DNA of 64,000 nt from contig JACPVF010000007.1 in the NCBI GenBank assembly GCA_016191845.1, forward strand, positions 496,001 through 560,000, read 5' to 3'. The position numbers and the translations under genes were made by a program. The stretch is from Chloroflexota bacterium (GTDB taxonomy: Bacteria; Chloroflexota; Anaerolineae; Anaerolineales; Villigracilaceae). Positions 18,866-28,279 of this stretch are shown here, piece by piece (the stretch's first letter is position 1; each line of letters opens with the position of its first letter). The notes under the pieces are model-generated. The model was not told the origin of the DNA. It saw nothing but the letters and a program-made list of their open reading frames with translations, and made no database searches.

Positions 18866-19318
18866 ATGGCATTCCAAGAGAAAAATATCGTTGCTTCGTT
18901 GTCCACCTTCGCCCTTATCCTGGGGTTCTATTCGGTCAGAGTCCTGCAAATGGTTCGAACCGAAAGCTTCACTGCTACGAACCTGTTTTGGCTGTGGGGA
19001 ATGGTGGCTGTGTTTGCGGTAATTGGGACCATCCTTGTAAGCATCTTTGCCCACATTGCCGGCGGTATTGTCCATAAGATCCGCACGAACGAAGATCCGA
19101 ACATTGAAGATATCCAGGATGAACGCGATCAACTCATCGACCTGAAGGGGACACGCGTGGCGTACACCTTCTCCTCCATCGGGGTGGCGCTGTCCATGCT
19201 GACCTTCGTCTTTGGCCAACCGCCGCTGGTCATGTTCGGTTCCTTGATCTTCTTTGGCCTCCTTGCCCAGGTCGCTGCTGATATCTGGCGACTGACTCTG
19301 TATCGGAGAGGATTCTAA
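18866..19318 (+). CDS. Small membrane protein paired with Xre regulator
   Basis: A 150-residue protein with four hydrophobic segments (about residues 9-28, 38-65, 91-110 and 116-135). A polar loop after the second carries NEDPNIEDIQDERDQLIDLK. This arrangement, a DUF2178-like four-helix protein directly upstream of a small Xre regulator, recurs in bacteria, but the role is unknown. The stop is 2 bp from the next start. Confidence 0.65.
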   Translation: MAFQEKNIVASLSTFALILGFYSVRVLQMVRTESFTATNLFWLWGMVAVFAVIGTILVSIFAHIAGGIVHKIRTNEDPNIEDIQDERDQLIDLKGTRVAYTFSSIGVALSMLTFVFGQPPLVMFGSLIFFGLLAQVAADIWRLTLYRRGF

Positions 19319-19320
19319 AA

Positions 19321-19548
19321 ATGGCAAAGGGCAGGATCAGTAACAATATTCGGAAATTACGTTTTTTCCGCGATGAAATGACCCAGCAGCAACTGGCCGA
19401 GAAAGTCGGCGTGACCCGCCAAACGATCATCGCCATGGAACAGGACAAATACTCCCCATCGTTGGAATTGGCTTTTCGCATCGCGCACGTTTTCGGAGTG
19501 CCGTTGGAAGAAGTCTTTTCTTATCACCCCAAAGATTTGCAAGATTGA
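19321..19548 (+). CDS. Xre-family HTH regulator
   Basis: A 75-residue single-domain repressor. The helix-turn-helix is MTQQQLAEKVGVTRQTIIAM (about residues 20-39), followed by LELAFRIAHVFGVPLEEVF. It resembles YozG/Cro-type regulators that are coded next to a small membrane protein. It probably controls its own operon and perhaps the DUF4386 gene 41 bp downstream. Confidence 0.88.
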   Translation: MAKGRISNNIRKLRFFRDEMTQQQLAEKVGVTRQTIIAMEQDKYSPSLELAFRIAHVFGVPLEEVFSYHPKDLQD

Positions 19549-19589
19549 CTTGCAAATTCAAAATCATAAAGTTATAAAGGAACAGCAAA

Positions 19590-20294
19590 ATGATCTCGAA
19601 TAAATCTTATCGTAAAACAGAAATATGGCTGGCTTTGCTATGGATCATCACCGCCGCCGGCGCCATCGGCGGTGCAGCCCTGATCAACCCCATCATCAAC
19701 GCACCAGAGTATCTGACGATGGTCTTCCCCAAAAGCGTGACCATCACCAGCGGAATGTTCGGCTGGATGATCAATGATATCGGCATCGTATTTATCGGTC
19801 TTTTGATCTACCCAATCCTCAAGAAACATAGCGAAAGCATGGCGCTCGGGTATGTGAGTATGCGGATGTTCGAGTCTCTGCTGATGATCGTCGGCGTCTT
19901 CTTCGCCATGTTGCTCATCCCGTTGAGCCGCGAATTCATCCAGGCCGGGGCTGCGGATGTCGCCCAGTTTCAAGTCATCGGCTCGATCCTCAAACAGGCA
20001 GAAAACTGGTTCCTGAACCTCTTGCAGTTGGTTTTCCTCGGCATTGGCGGACTCATTCTTAACGTGATCCTTTATAAAACCAAACTCGTTCCTCGCGCCA
20101 TCTCCGTCTTTGGTTTTATTGGGTACGCCTTGCTATTACCCGCCGCTGTCATTGGTCTGTTTGGGCTTCTCGATCCAACACCTGGCGGCCCGGGGTCAAT
20201 CCTAGCGGTTCCCGTCGCCATCTGGGAAATCATCATTATGCCAGTCTGGTTATTCACAAAGGGATTCAATACCGAGGCAATTTCAACCAAATAA
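19590..20294 (+). CDS. DUF4386 family membrane protein
   Basis: A 234-residue protein with about six helices. The opening SYRKTEIWLALLWIITAAGA and the loop SREFIQAGAADVAQFQVIG are typical of DUF4386. The function of the family is unknown. It lies in the same orientation as, and probably under control of, the Xre regulator. Confidence 0.7.
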   Translation: MISNKSYRKTEIWLALLWIITAAGAIGGAALINPIINAPEYLTMVFPKSVTITSGMFGWMINDIGIVFIGLLIYPILKKHSESMALGYVSMRMFESLLMIVGVFFAMLLIPLSREFIQAGAADVAQFQVIGSILKQAENWFLNLLQLVFLGIGGLILNVILYKTKLVPRAISVFGFIGYALLLPAAVIGLFGLLDPTPGGPGSILAVPVAIWEIIIMPVWLFTKGFNTEAISTK

Positions 20295-20385
20295 ATATGG
20301 TCAATGTGTAATTCACGAACCACACTGTGTGATATTGCCTCTTGCAACCTGTGAGAGGCATATCACAAGGGTTTTGAAACTTACC

Positions 20386-21102
20386 ATGAACAACGACAAT
20401 CTGCAAAATACTCTCTATCACCTGGCACAATCTGGCGCATTTTCCAATCCTGCCTATCATACACTGTTGCATGATTACACCACATATCATGCCGTGCTCT
20501 TTATCGAGGGAGGCATTTTTATGCTTATTCTCATGGCGCTAAGTGTATATTTTTGGCAACGGTTTAGGAGAATACAAAAGGCCACAACTCACCACTGGGC
20601 ATTTGAGAAAAAAACGTATTTTTCTTTTGGCCTGGTGAGCACCGTCGTCACGTTATTCATGCTTTTGATCGTGGCTGCGAACCTAAGCAATGTGTTAAAT
20701 CCTCAAGAGGGATTTATCCAATCTATTACGGACCTCGGTACGCCGCAGGAGGGCACGCAAAAAGCTGCGCTTTATCAGGCAGTCGATATTTGGGCGCAAT
20801 CGGGTAGTGCCCAACCGCCATCTATTTTGCAAAATGGAGTGGACAATCGGCTCTCCTGGCAGCGGCCAAAGGCAATCGTGTGTAGCATCTTGTTAGTTTT
20901 GGTCGCTATCTTCACCATGAGCATATGGCGGAAACTGATAAAGTTTTCGCGTGTCAGTGAGGCCATGTGGAGTCTGAAGGAGAAAGCGCTCATCGCAATT
21001 GGAGTACTAGCTATTCCTGTCACGCTATTACTCATGTTAATGGCGCTGGCAAATACGCAAGCATCGTTTGCGCCCATCATGCTGACCTTGCTATTTAGCT
21101 AG
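20386..21102 (+). CDS. Hypothetical four-helix membrane protein
   Basis: A 238-residue protein of unknown function. I use the ATG at 20386 (MNNDNLQNTLYHL). Hydrophobic helices lie at about residues 40-60, 83-105, 164-184 and 202-230. Its codon use is more AT-rich than that of the neighbours. The preceding 90 bp lacks a clear promoter. No family recognised. Confidence 0.55.
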   Translation: MNNDNLQNTLYHLAQSGAFSNPAYHTLLHDYTTYHAVLFIEGGIFMLILMALSVYFWQRFRRIQKATTHHWAFEKKTYFSFGLVSTVVTLFMLLIVAANLSNVLNPQEGFIQSITDLGTPQEGTQKAALYQAVDIWAQSGSAQPPSILQNGVDNRLSWQRPKAIVCSILLVLVAIFTMSIWRKLIKFSRVSEAMWSLKEKALIAIGVLAIPVTLLLMLMALANTQASFAPIMLTLLFS

Positions 21103-21190
21103 TTGGGAGGTCAGACGTTTTGTATTGGTCGCAAGTTAGCGGAATCCACACAAAGCGATTGCGACACATCGGTTAAGTTCCAAAATAAAA

Positions 21191-21220
21191 CGAGTCGGGA
21201 TTGCGTCCCGACTCGTTACT
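21191..21220. terminator. Bidirectional terminator
   Basis: CGAGTCGGGA and TCCCGACTCG enclose a 5-nt loop. T-rich and A-rich flanks allow it to serve both the membrane-protein gene and icd, which converge here. Confidence 0.75.
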
Positions 21221-21236
21221 TTTTACTTCTTGCTCA

Positions 21237-22637
21237 TTACATGTGCTTGATGATCGCATCCCCAAACTCGGAGCACTTGACCTCGGTGGGGTTGTCCATC
21301 AGGCGGGCGAAGTCGTAGGTCACGGTCTTGGCGGCGATGGCGCCTTCCATGCCCTTGACGATCAGGTCGGCAACTTCGGTCCAGCCCATGTAGCGGAACA
21401 TCATCTCGCCGGAGAGGATGACCGAGCCCGGGTTGACCTTGTCCAGGTCTGCGTACTTGGGCGCGGTGCCGTGAGTGGCCTCAAAGATGGCATGACCGGT
21501 CTCATAGTTGATGTTGGCGCCCGGAGCGATGCCGATACCGCCCACCTGCGCGGCCAGCGCGTCAGAGAGGTAGTCGCCGTTGAGGTTGAGGGTGGCAATC
21601 ACGTCATAGTCGCGCGGGCGGATGAGGGTGAACTGCAGGCTTACGTCGGCGATGGAGTCCTTGATCAGCAGCATCTTCTTCCACTTGCCGTCGCCGTGGG
21701 TGTCCCACAACTTGAGCGCTTCCTCGACCTCGGCCTTGATCTCAGCCTGCTGGGCGGGCGACATCATGTCGAAGCCCGGGTCGATCGCCTTGGCATTGTC
21801 TTCCACACTCAGGTTGGCATCCTTTTCCTTGTTGCCAAGGATCCAGGTCTCGCGTTCGGTGACGATCTGGCCGCGGAACTCGCGCTTGGCCAGTTTGTAA
21901 CCCCAATCCTTGAAGGCGCCTTCGGTGAACTTCATGATGTTGCCCTTGTGGACAAAGTTCACGCTCTTGCGCTTGTTGTCGAGCGCCCACTGGATGGCGG
22001 CACGCACCAGGCGCTCGGTGCCTTCCACCGAAACGGGCTTGATGCCGATGCCCGCAGTCTCGGGGAAGCGCATCTTGGCGTATTCCTTGGGGAAGGCTTC
22101 CTTGAACAGGTCCTTGAACTTCTGGTTGTCCTCGGTGCCGTACTGGAACTCGATGCCCGTGTAGATGTCTTCGGTGTTCTCACGGAAGATGACCATGTCC
22201 ACGTATTCGGGGTGCTTCACGGGCGAAGGTACGCCCTGATACCAACGGACCGGGCGCTGGCAGACATACAGGTCCAGCAGCTTGCGCAGGGCCACATTCA
22301 AGGAGCGGATGCCGCCGCCGATGGGGGTGGTCAGCGGGCCCTTGATGCCCACCAGGAATTCCTTGAAGGCCTCGGTGGTCTCGTCGGGGAGCCAGGTCTG
22401 CCAGAGCTTGAAGGGCTTTTCGCCCGCGTACACTTCCATCCAGTGGATCTTGCGCTTGCCGCCGTAGGCCTTTTCCACGGCCGCATCGAACACGCGCACA
22501 GAAGCGCGCCAGATGTCGCGGCCCGTCCCATCGCCTTCGACGAACGGGATGATCGGGTTATCGGGGACCTGGAGCTTGCCGTCCTTGATATTGATCTTGG
22601 CCCCACCTTCCGGGACCTTCACATTTACGTATGCCAT
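21237..22637 (-). CDS. icd: Isocitrate dehydrogenase (NADP-type)
   Basis: A 466-residue enzyme that converts isocitrate to 2-oxoglutarate with reduction of NAD(P). Typical segments are [15 protein letters not shown] near the start, [75 protein letters not shown] and [12 protein letters not shown]. Cofactor preference is inferred from family similarity. The start at 22637 ([10 protein letters not shown]) has a GGAGAG site upstream. Confidence 0.93.
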   Translation of the reverse strand: MAYVNVKVPEGGAKINIKDGKLQVPDNPIIPFVEGDGTGRDIWRASVRVFDAAVEKAYGGKRKIHWMEVYAGEKPFKLWQTWLPDETTEAFKEFLVGIKGPLTTPIGGGIRSLNVALRKLLDLYVCQRPVRWYQGVPSPVKHPEYVDMVIFRENTEDIYTGIEFQYGTEDNQKFKDLFKEAFPKEYAKMRFPETAGIGIKPVSVEGTERLVRAAIQWALDNKRKSVNFVHKGNIMKFTEGAFKDWGYKLAKREFRGQIVTERETWILGNKEKDANLSVEDNAKAIDPGFDMMSPAQQAEIKAEVEEALKLWDTHGDGKWKKMLLIKDSIADVSLQFTLIRPRDYDVIATLNLNGDYLSDALAAQVGGIGIAPGANINYETGHAIFEATHGTAPKYADLDKVNPGSVILSGEMMFRYMGWTEVADLIVKGMEGAIAAKTVTYDFARLMDNPTEVKCSEFGDAIIKHM

Positions 22638-22736
22638 TGTTTCTCTCCTTAGCGAAATTATCAGAAAAATTATATACCCGCATTTCACCCAAATTCAGTG
22701 ACAATTGTCATGACAATCGCCCCGTTTTGTCGAAAA

Positions 22737-22771
22737 GAGACGTCGGAAGCTTTTTCCGTTTCCGACGTCTC
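22737..22771. terminator. Terminator after CDF gene
   Basis: GAGACGTCGGAA pairs with TTCCGACGTCTC across an 11-nt T-rich loop. It lies just past the CDF stop on the minus strand, between the CDF gene and the start of icd. Confidence 0.65.
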
Positions 22772-22774
22772 CCG

Positions 22775-23722
22775 TCACATCTGTTCGTGGACGTGGGCCT
22801 GTCCCGCTTCGATGCAGCAGTACAAGCCCTCGGGCTGACAGCTCGCACATTCCAATTGCAGCGTGGCGTGGGCAATGTTGTACTCGTGCGCCAGCAGTTC
22901 GTTGACCTGCGCCTGGATTCCTGCCCCCATGCTGATGGGCAGATCCGCCGTCAGGATGTGCGCCGACATGGTGCGCAGGCCGCTGGTGATGCTCCACACA
23001 TGCAGGTCGTGGACACCCAGCACGCCGTCGATCTTTTTGATATCGCGCACCATGGCCTCGATGTTCACATCGCGCGGTGTGGACTCGAGCAGGATGTCCA
23101 CGGTTTCACGCAGGATGCCCCACGCGCCCCACAGGATCATCGCGCCGATCAACACACTGACCAACGGGTCGAGCCAGTCCCAGCCCGTGAAGTAGATGAC
23201 GACACCCGCCAGAACCGCTCCCAGCGTGGACAGCACATCGCCCATCAGATGCACGAAGGCCGAGCGCAGGTTGAGGTCGTGCTCGCTGCCTTTCTGGACC
23301 AGCAGAGCGGTGACCAGGTTGATGATGAAGGCCACTGCGCCGACGCCGACGAGGATTCCCGCCTTGACCTCGGACGGCGACATGAAGCGATGATACGCCT
23401 CGACGAAGATGCCGATGGCGATCACCACCAGCGTCGACGAGTTGACCAGCGCCACCAGAATGCCTGCGCGATGATAGCCGTAGGTCTGACGCGCGTTGGC
23501 GGGTTGAGCCGTCAGGCGGATGGCGAACCAGCTCAAGCCGAGCGCGATAACGTCGGTCAGGTTGTGGGCGGCGTCTGTCAGCAGGGCCAGGCTGTTCGAG
23601 AAGAGTCCCGCCGCAGCCTCGAAAATGACAAAGGCCAGGGTCAGGCCGAGGGACAGGGCCAGGCGTCCCGTCGTTTGTTTGGCGACGTCGCCAAAATGAG
23701 AGTGTGCGTGTGAATCGGTCAT
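22775..23722 (-). CDS. Cation diffusion facilitator (zinc-type exporter)
   Basis: A 315-residue CDF protein with six helices and a cytoplasmic C-terminal domain. Metal-site motifs are TDAAHNLTDVIALG (HxxxD in helix 2) and FVHLMGDVLSTLGAV (HxxxD in helix 5). A His-rich N-terminus (DSHAHSHFGD) and the C-terminal HVHEQM may also bind metal. It is 4 bp downstream of an ArsR repressor with a zinc-type site, which points to Zn(II), Co(II) or Cd(II) efflux. Confidence 0.9.
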   Translation of the reverse strand: MTDSHAHSHFGDVAKQTTGRLALSLGLTLAFVIFEAAAGLFSNSLALLTDAAHNLTDVIALGLSWFAIRLTAQPANARQTYGYHRAGILVALVNSSTLVVIAIGIFVEAYHRFMSPSEVKAGILVGVGAVAFIINLVTALLVQKGSEHDLNLRSAFVHLMGDVLSTLGAVLAGVVIYFTGWDWLDPLVSVLIGAMILWGAWGILRETVDILLESTPRDVNIEAMVRDIKKIDGVLGVHDLHVWSITSGLRTMSAHILTADLPISMGAGIQAQVNELLAHEYNIAHATLQLECASCQPEGLYCCIEAGQAHVHEQM

Positions 23723-23726
23723 TTAT

Positions 23727-24014
23727 CTATCCATGCTCCACATGATCGAGCCCAAGTTGGAACAGCCGCGCGACATGGTCATCGTCGAGGCTGTAAAACA
23801 CCTGCCGCCCCGATTTGCGCGCCCGCACGAGGTGCATGTGCCGCAGTCCGCGCAGTTGATGCGAGACCGCCGACTCGGAGAGTTCGACCAGCAGCGCGAT
23901 CTCGCCCACGTTGCGTTCGCAATCCATGAGCGTGGAGATGATGCGCAGGCGGGTGGGGTCGCTGAGCGCGCTGAAGAGTTCGGCCAGGTGAGTGAAGTGG
24001 GTGGGCTTGATCAT
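23727..24014 (-). CDS. ArsR/SmtB-family metal-sensing repressor
   Basis: A 95-residue winged-helix repressor. The HTH is VGEIALLVELSESAVSHQLRGL. The C-terminal helix carries DDHVARLFQLGLDHVEH, which matches the DxH...HxxH alpha-5 zinc site of CzrA/SmtB. No alpha-3 CxC site is seen. It precedes the CDF gene and has a matching operator 11 bp upstream, so self-regulation with the exporter is likely. Confidence 0.9.
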   Translation of the reverse strand: MIKPTHFTHLAELFSALSDPTRLRIISTLMDCERNVGEIALLVELSESAVSHQLRGLRHMHLVRARKSGRQVFYSLDDDHVARLFQLGLDHVEHG

Positions 24015-24024
24015 GATTTTATAA

Positions 24025-24046
24025 TATATGAATACTTGCTCATATA
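24025..24046 (-). promoter_or_regulatory. ArsR/CzrA-type operator
   Basis: On the minus strand the sequence reads TATATGAGCAAGTATTCATA, closely resembling SmtB/CzrA operators (TGA-N8-TCA core). A -10-like TATTAT lies between it and the start codon, so bound repressor would block the promoter. Confidence 0.7.
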
Positions 24047-24123
24047 TTCATTATTATCGGACAAAAAAGAAAAGCCGTCAAGGAATTTATGAGAGCATAG
24101 CGGATTGAAAGGTGTAGGATTTT

Positions 24124-24222
24124 TACCGCGAAGGCCGCGACACCTGCCCTGGCGGGCGGTGCTAGGGAGAACGCGAAGAAAAACCTTTAAAATCTTCGCG
24201 CTCTTTGCGCGCTTGGCGGTTC
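24124..24222. repeat. CGCGAAG inverted-repeat element, copy 1
   Basis: The left end ACCGCGAAGGCCGCGA faces TTGCGCGCTTGGCGGT at the right, and a central GAAAAACCTTTAAAATCTTC is shared in form with the copy at 37417-37491. It is non-coding and fills most of the gap between the ArsR operator and the membrane-protein gene end. Confidence 0.65.
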
Positions 24223-24243
24223 AAAAACTCTTGCCAATTAACA

Positions 24244-26280
24244 CTAGGGTTTCCCGCCGCAGAATAAGCCGCTGACCACGTCATCCATCCCAGGCGCGAG
24301 CGGATATCCGTAGCCGCCCATCGCGCGCAGGGTCTGACAGGCTTGCATTTTGTAGAAGGCCACCGAGTTGATGCGCGTAGAGATCTGCTTGACCTGTTTC
24401 TCATCACCCTGCACCGCGGCAGCTTGCAGGAACGGCATCCATTCGATCTGGTCGTTGGGATGCAGGCCGAGCTTCGCAACTTCCTTGTTCAGGTCAATGA
24501 TGCTCTGCCAATCCCCCACCTGACGGGCCAGGTCCGCTTTTTGATAGTAGTAGCACCAATCGTGAGTCGGCTCCGCGCCGAAGACCGATGTGGGCACTTC
24601 GGCAAATGATGCATCGGTCACCACATTCTCGATCTTCGAATTCTGTGCGAGCAGGATGAAGGCATCCTTGTCCGTGGCGGAAAGGTCAGGCCAGCGCGCG
24701 TCCAACACGTGGACGCAGGTGCTCGGGTCGGGCTGACTGATGACCAATGCGTTGCCGTAGTCGATGACAAACGTGTGGCTGCGGATGGTGCGCTCCACTG
24801 AAAGTCTGCCCACGTACGTATCGAGCAAATCGTTATTGGTCAACGACATGGCGGTGACAGGATAAACTACAGGCGAGGCATTCGTCGGCGTGGGGAAATA
24901 GATCAGGTCCGCAGGGCCAGAGACGGTCTCGTAATCTTCCGTGTATTCGATCTGCGGATAATTCACGGCCAGCATCGTCCCTGCCTTAAGAGCGGGCACG
25001 CGCCAGCTGAACTGCCACCAGAACTCGTTGATCTTCTGCTCCTCGGCCAATGCCTTGCTGCCCAACCCTACCTGCGAAAGCGCCGTCAGCGCCAGCATCA
25101 ACGAGAGGAAGACCATCCGCGCACGCTCGGAGTTGATCCAGGATGCGAAGGTCGTCACCAGCAACACGCCACCCAATGACGCGGGCAGCGAGTAATGTGA
25201 ATAAGCATCGAACACGATGTAGCGATTGACCACCACCACAGGCAGGATGCCTGCACACAGGCCGACCAACCCGAGCAGGGTCATCTCTGCGCGCCAGTTG
25301 GTCTCCGCCGTGGACTGCGCTTCGCGCCCCGCCGAAGTCTGATTCGCCACCCAAAACAGGATCAGCACCCCAGCCGCCACCACGACAGCGATGACCATTT
25401 CCTTCAATGTATTGCCGTAGAAATTTTGTTGGAACGGCGCGACCCAGGCCGCCACCGTCACGTTGAGCGCGCTGCGCACAAAGTTGAGCAGCCAGTCCGC
25501 GCCGACGTGTAACGGGTCACCGAACAGGTTGCCGACCTGTTCACCGAGGTCCGTGGCCTTGCGTTCATTGTTGAAGATGAAAATGCGCCAGAATAAGAAT
25601 CCAGCGGGAATGATGACGTTGATCCACCAGACACGCAGTGTCTCACGTACCTTCGTCCAAAACGTGGACGAAACTTCCCGTTGTGCCACCAAAACGAAGA
25701 TCAATGCCAAGCGGAACAGTTCCATGCCCGTGGCATATTCGACCAACGCCACGTATAGCCAGCCCGTGAGGATCGCGCCTGCTGTAAAAGCCATGCGTGA
25801 AGCAAGAGTTTGACTTGGAAAGGCCTTGACCGTCAGCGCGAACGAAAACACCATCAACGAAGCGCTCAATACAATGGGCTGATATTCGATGCCAGCCACC
25901 CACCACAGAAAGCCAGGAAATGTGCCGAATAAAGCGGCTGCGATCCATGCAGCGCGGCGTTGTGCGGGCCAAATTAACTGGACCAACCAGTAAACGCACA
26001 GACTGCCCAGCACACGCCACAGCAGCGTGAGCAGATGATTGGTCAGTGGATTGAAATGAGTCAGGGAAAAGAGCGCTTCGAAGAACAATCCGCGCACAGG
26101 GCGGTCGCTCAGGAACATATCCCAGAAGATGCCGCGCCCACCGATCACACCGTCGTAGAGGAAGTACCACTCGTCGCGGTAGTAGCCCAAGCGTAGTACG
26201 CTTGGAAGATACACAAGCACGTTGACCAGGACCAGCAGGATGACCTCGGTCCAGCGGGAATGTTTCAGTCGATCGAGCAT
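24244..26280 (-). CDS. Polytopic membrane protein, GT-C-like
   Basis: A 678-residue protein with about 11 helices in the first 400 residues and a soluble C-terminal domain of about 250 residues. The first periplasmic loop has YYRDEWYFLYDG, resembling the acidic catalytic loop of GT-C glycosyltransferases. That suggests a lipid-linked sugar transferase, but the assignment is weak. It is the last gene of the yebC-ruvC-ruvA run, 3 bp after ruvA, although a functional link is not obvious. Confidence 0.6.
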   Translation of the reverse strand: MLDRLKHSRWTEVILLVLVNVLVYLPSVLRLGYYRDEWYFLYDGVIGGRGIFWDMFLSDRPVRGLFFEALFSLTHFNPLTNHLLTLLWRVLGSLCVYWLVQLIWPAQRRAAWIAAALFGTFPGFLWWVAGIEYQPIVLSASLMVFSFALTVKAFPSQTLASRMAFTAGAILTGWLYVALVEYATGMELFRLALIFVLVAQREVSSTFWTKVRETLRVWWINVIIPAGFLFWRIFIFNNERKATDLGEQVGNLFGDPLHVGADWLLNFVRSALNVTVAAWVAPFQQNFYGNTLKEMVIAVVVAAGVLILFWVANQTSAGREAQSTAETNWRAEMTLLGLVGLCAGILPVVVVNRYIVFDAYSHYSLPASLGGVLLVTTFASWINSERARMVFLSLMLALTALSQVGLGSKALAEEQKINEFWWQFSWRVPALKAGTMLAVNYPQIEYTEDYETVSGPADLIYFPTPTNASPVVYPVTAMSLTNNDLLDTYVGRLSVERTIRSHTFVIDYGNALVISQPDPSTCVHVLDARWPDLSATDKDAFILLAQNSKIENVVTDASFAEVPTSVFGAEPTHDWCYYYQKADLARQVGDWQSIIDLNKEVAKLGLHPNDQIEWMPFLQAAAVQGDEKQVKQISTRINSVAFYKMQACQTLRAMGGYGYPLAPGMDDVVSGLFCGGKP

Positions 26281-26283
26281 ATG

Positions 26284-26859
26284 TTATTGGAAATAACCCA
26301 GCGCCATGCGCAGACGTTCTTCCACGTCAGTGGGCGCATCCTTGGGCAGGGACTGGATGGCAGCCTGCGCCTCGACCACCGAGTAGCCGAGGGCGGTCAG
26401 CGCAGCCAGGACTTCGCTGTCGAAGTCGGTCATCGCGGCAACGTGGGCCAGCGCATCGCTCGGCTTGAGTTTGTCCTTGAGGTGCAGGGCGATCTTCTGG
26501 GCGGTCTTCTTACCCACGCCGGGGACGCGGCTCAACAGGTCGGCTTCCTCGGCGAAGATGGCGCGTTGCACGGCATCCAACGTCAGCGTGGAGAGCACGG
26601 AGAGTGCCACCTTGGGGCCCACGCCATCCACGCCCAGCAGCAGGTTGAACAAGTCACGATCCGCCTGGGACTCGAATCCGTACAGAGTCAGCGCGTCTTC
26701 GCGCACGACGAGGTGGGTATAGAGGAACGCCACCTCGCCCACTTTGAGCTTGGTCCGCAACGGCGCGGGGGCAAAGACGCGCATTCCCACCCCGCCGACT
26801 TCGAGGATAAGGGCGGTATCTTCGATCTGGGTAATTTCACCACGCAGGGTTGCTATCAT
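26284..26859 (-). CDS. ruvA: Holliday junction helicase subunit RuvA
   Basis: A 191-residue RuvA that binds four-way junctions and loads RuvB. Domain I starts MIATLRGEITQIEDTALILE; the helix-hairpin-helix motifs are LLLGVDGVGPKVALSVLS and LLSRVPGVGKKTAQKIAL; domain III (about 145-191) is the RuvB-binding end. ruvC lies upstream in the same direction; ruvB is not in the window. Confidence 0.94.
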   Translation of the reverse strand: MIATLRGEITQIEDTALILEVGGVGMRVFAPAPLRTKLKVGEVAFLYTHLVVREDALTLYGFESQADRDLFNLLLGVDGVGPKVALSVLSTLTLDAVQRAIFAEEADLLSRVPGVGKKTAQKIALHLKDKLKPSDALAHVAAMTDFDSEVLAALTALGYSVVEAQAAIQSLPKDAPTDVEERLRMALGYFQ

Positions 26860-26876
26860 GGGGCTATTTTACCTTT

Positions 26877-26940
26877 TAAACACGAAGGACACGAAGGGCA
26901 CAATGGCTTTCCTCTGTGTCCTTGGTGCCCTTCGTGTTTA
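26877..26940. repeat. ACACGAAGG inverted-repeat element
   Basis: AAACACGAAGGACACGAAGG faces CCTTGGTGCCCTTCGTGTTT, a long imperfect hairpin. It fills the ruvC-ruvA gap, and its edge contains the TAA stop of ruvC. A related half (CCTTTGTGTCCTTTGTGGTT) sits in the valS T-box leader. Confidence 0.7.
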
Positions 26941-27417
26941 ATATCTTTTCGTGTTCAAATGCGTGATGGCGATGGCCAGCGCGTCGGCGGCATCGTCGGG
27001 TTTGGGGATGGAGTCGAGTTGCAACAGGGCGCGGACCATATCCTGGACCTGGCGTTTGTCGGCGGAGCCATAGCCTGCCACGGCCTGCTTGACCTCGTTC
27101 GGGGTGTATTCGAAGGGCTCGATACGGGCCTGTTGCAGGGCGAGCATCACCACGCCGCGCGCCTGTCCAACCGCGATGGCGGTGCTGACATTACGCTGGA
27201 AGAACAGCTTTTCCACGGCGGCGGTGTCGGGGTGAAATTGCGCCAACAGGTCGCGCAGCTGGTCGTAGAGCATCTCCAAGCGGGCGGGGGCGGTGGCATC
27301 CTTGGGGGTGAGGATCACGCCGTATTTAACGGCCACCAGGCTCCCGTCGCGTTCGAGGCGGACGAGGCCAAAGCCGGTTGTGGCGGTACCAGGGTCAATT
27401 CCGAGGGCGAGGGTCAT
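26938..27417 (-). CDS. ruvC: Holliday junction resolvase RuvC
   Basis: A 159-residue junction endonuclease. Catalytic acidic residues are visible in LGIDPGTATTGFGL (Asp7), VEKLFFQRNVSTAIAVGQARG (Glu), and the C-terminal DDAADALAIAITH. It has the standard length. The stop codon is provided by the adjoining repeat. Confidence 0.94.
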   Translation of the reverse strand: MTLALGIDPGTATTGFGLVRLERDGSLVAVKYGVILTPKDATAPARLEMLYDQLRDLLAQFHPDTAAVEKLFFQRNVSTAIAVGQARGVVMLALQQARIEPFEYTPNEVKQAVAGYGSADKRQVQDMVRALLQLDSIPKPDDAADALAIAITHLNTKRY

Positions 27418-27427
27418 TAAATAAAAA

Positions 27428-27455
27428 GTAGGGGCGGATCATGATCCGCCCCTAC
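27428..27455. repeat. GTAGG-family palindrome 2
   Basis: A perfect 28-bp palindrome with half-site GTAGGGGCGGATCA. It sits between yebC and ruvC in an otherwise tight operon. Confidence 0.85.
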
Positions 27456-27463
27456 AAATCATT

Positions 27464-28219
27464 TTACTCAGCTTCGAGCGCGGCCAGGGCTTCTTCGGAG
27501 ACCTTGACGTTGTGGAACACATCCTGCACGTCGTCGAGTTCTTCGATGGTCTCGATCATCTTGAGGACCGAGAGCGTACCATCCACATCGAGGTCGATCT
27601 CCTGTTTGGCAATCATACGCAGGCCCGCTTCGTCGGGCTGGACGTGCACCTTGTGCAACGCATCGGCAATGGTCTTGAAAGCGTCGACGGGGCCGTAGAT
27701 CTCGATGGTGTCTCCGCCATCGACCACGTCATCGGCGCCCGCTTCCACGCCGAGTTCGAAGGCCTTGTCGAAACCCAACTGACTGATGGGGAAGGCAAAA
27801 TACGACTTGCGGTCGAACTGCCAGCCCACCGCGCCCGCTTCAGCCATGTTACCACCCGCCTTGCTGAAAGCGTGGCGCAGGTCGGCGACGGTACGATTGC
27901 GATTGTCGGTGACGCAGGATACCATCATGGCCGAACCATGCGGACCATAGCCCTCAAGAGTGATTTCCTCAAATGCGGCACTGTCCTTATCCTCGCCCGC
28001 ACCGCGCTTGATGGCACGCTCGATATTATCCTTGGGCATGTTCTCGGCACGAGCCTTGTCCACAGCCAGGCGCAAACGGAAATTGGAATCGATATCGCTG
28101 CCGCCTGCGCGTGCCGCCATGACGATCTCACGCGATAGACGGGTGAAGATCGCACCGCGCTTGGCGTCGGCTACGCCTTTCTTGCGTTTGATGGTAGACC
28201 ACTTAGAATGACCAGACAT
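27464..28219 (-). CDS. yebC: YebC/PmpR family regulatory or translation protein
   Basis: A 251-residue TACO1/YebC-like protein with the hallmark opening MSGHSKWSTIKRKKGVADAK and GGSDIDSNFRLRLAVDKARA, then ERAIKRGAGE. Family roles include transcription control and relief of ribosome stalling at prolines. It starts the yebC-ruvC-ruvA cluster found in many bacteria. Confidence 0.93.
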   Translation of the reverse strand: MSGHSKWSTIKRKKGVADAKRGAIFTRLSREIVMAARAGGSDIDSNFRLRLAVDKARAENMPKDNIERAIKRGAGEDKDSAAFEEITLEGYGPHGSAMMVSCVTDNRNRTVADLRHAFSKAGGNMAEAGAVGWQFDRKSYFAFPISQLGFDKAFELGVEAGADDVVDGGDTIEIYGPVDAFKTIADALHKVHVQPDEAGLRMIAKQEIDLDVDGTLSVLKMIETIEELDDVQDVFHNVKVSEEALAALEAE

Positions 28220-28279
28220 GACTATCTCCTTGCGCCACAATCGTGGGGATTTTTGAAAATTAGCGGCGGAATTATACCA

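Noticed and set aside
21201-22652. Plus-strand frame of 483 codons opposite icd
   Set aside because: Shadow of icd. Its composition (GVG, DLG and Val/Leu/Gly runs) is typical of antisense translation and no family is visible.
26284-28219. Calling the yebC-ruvC-ruvA cluster incomplete because ruvB is missing
   Set aside because: In many bacteria ruvB is at another locus. Absence from the window is not evidence of loss.
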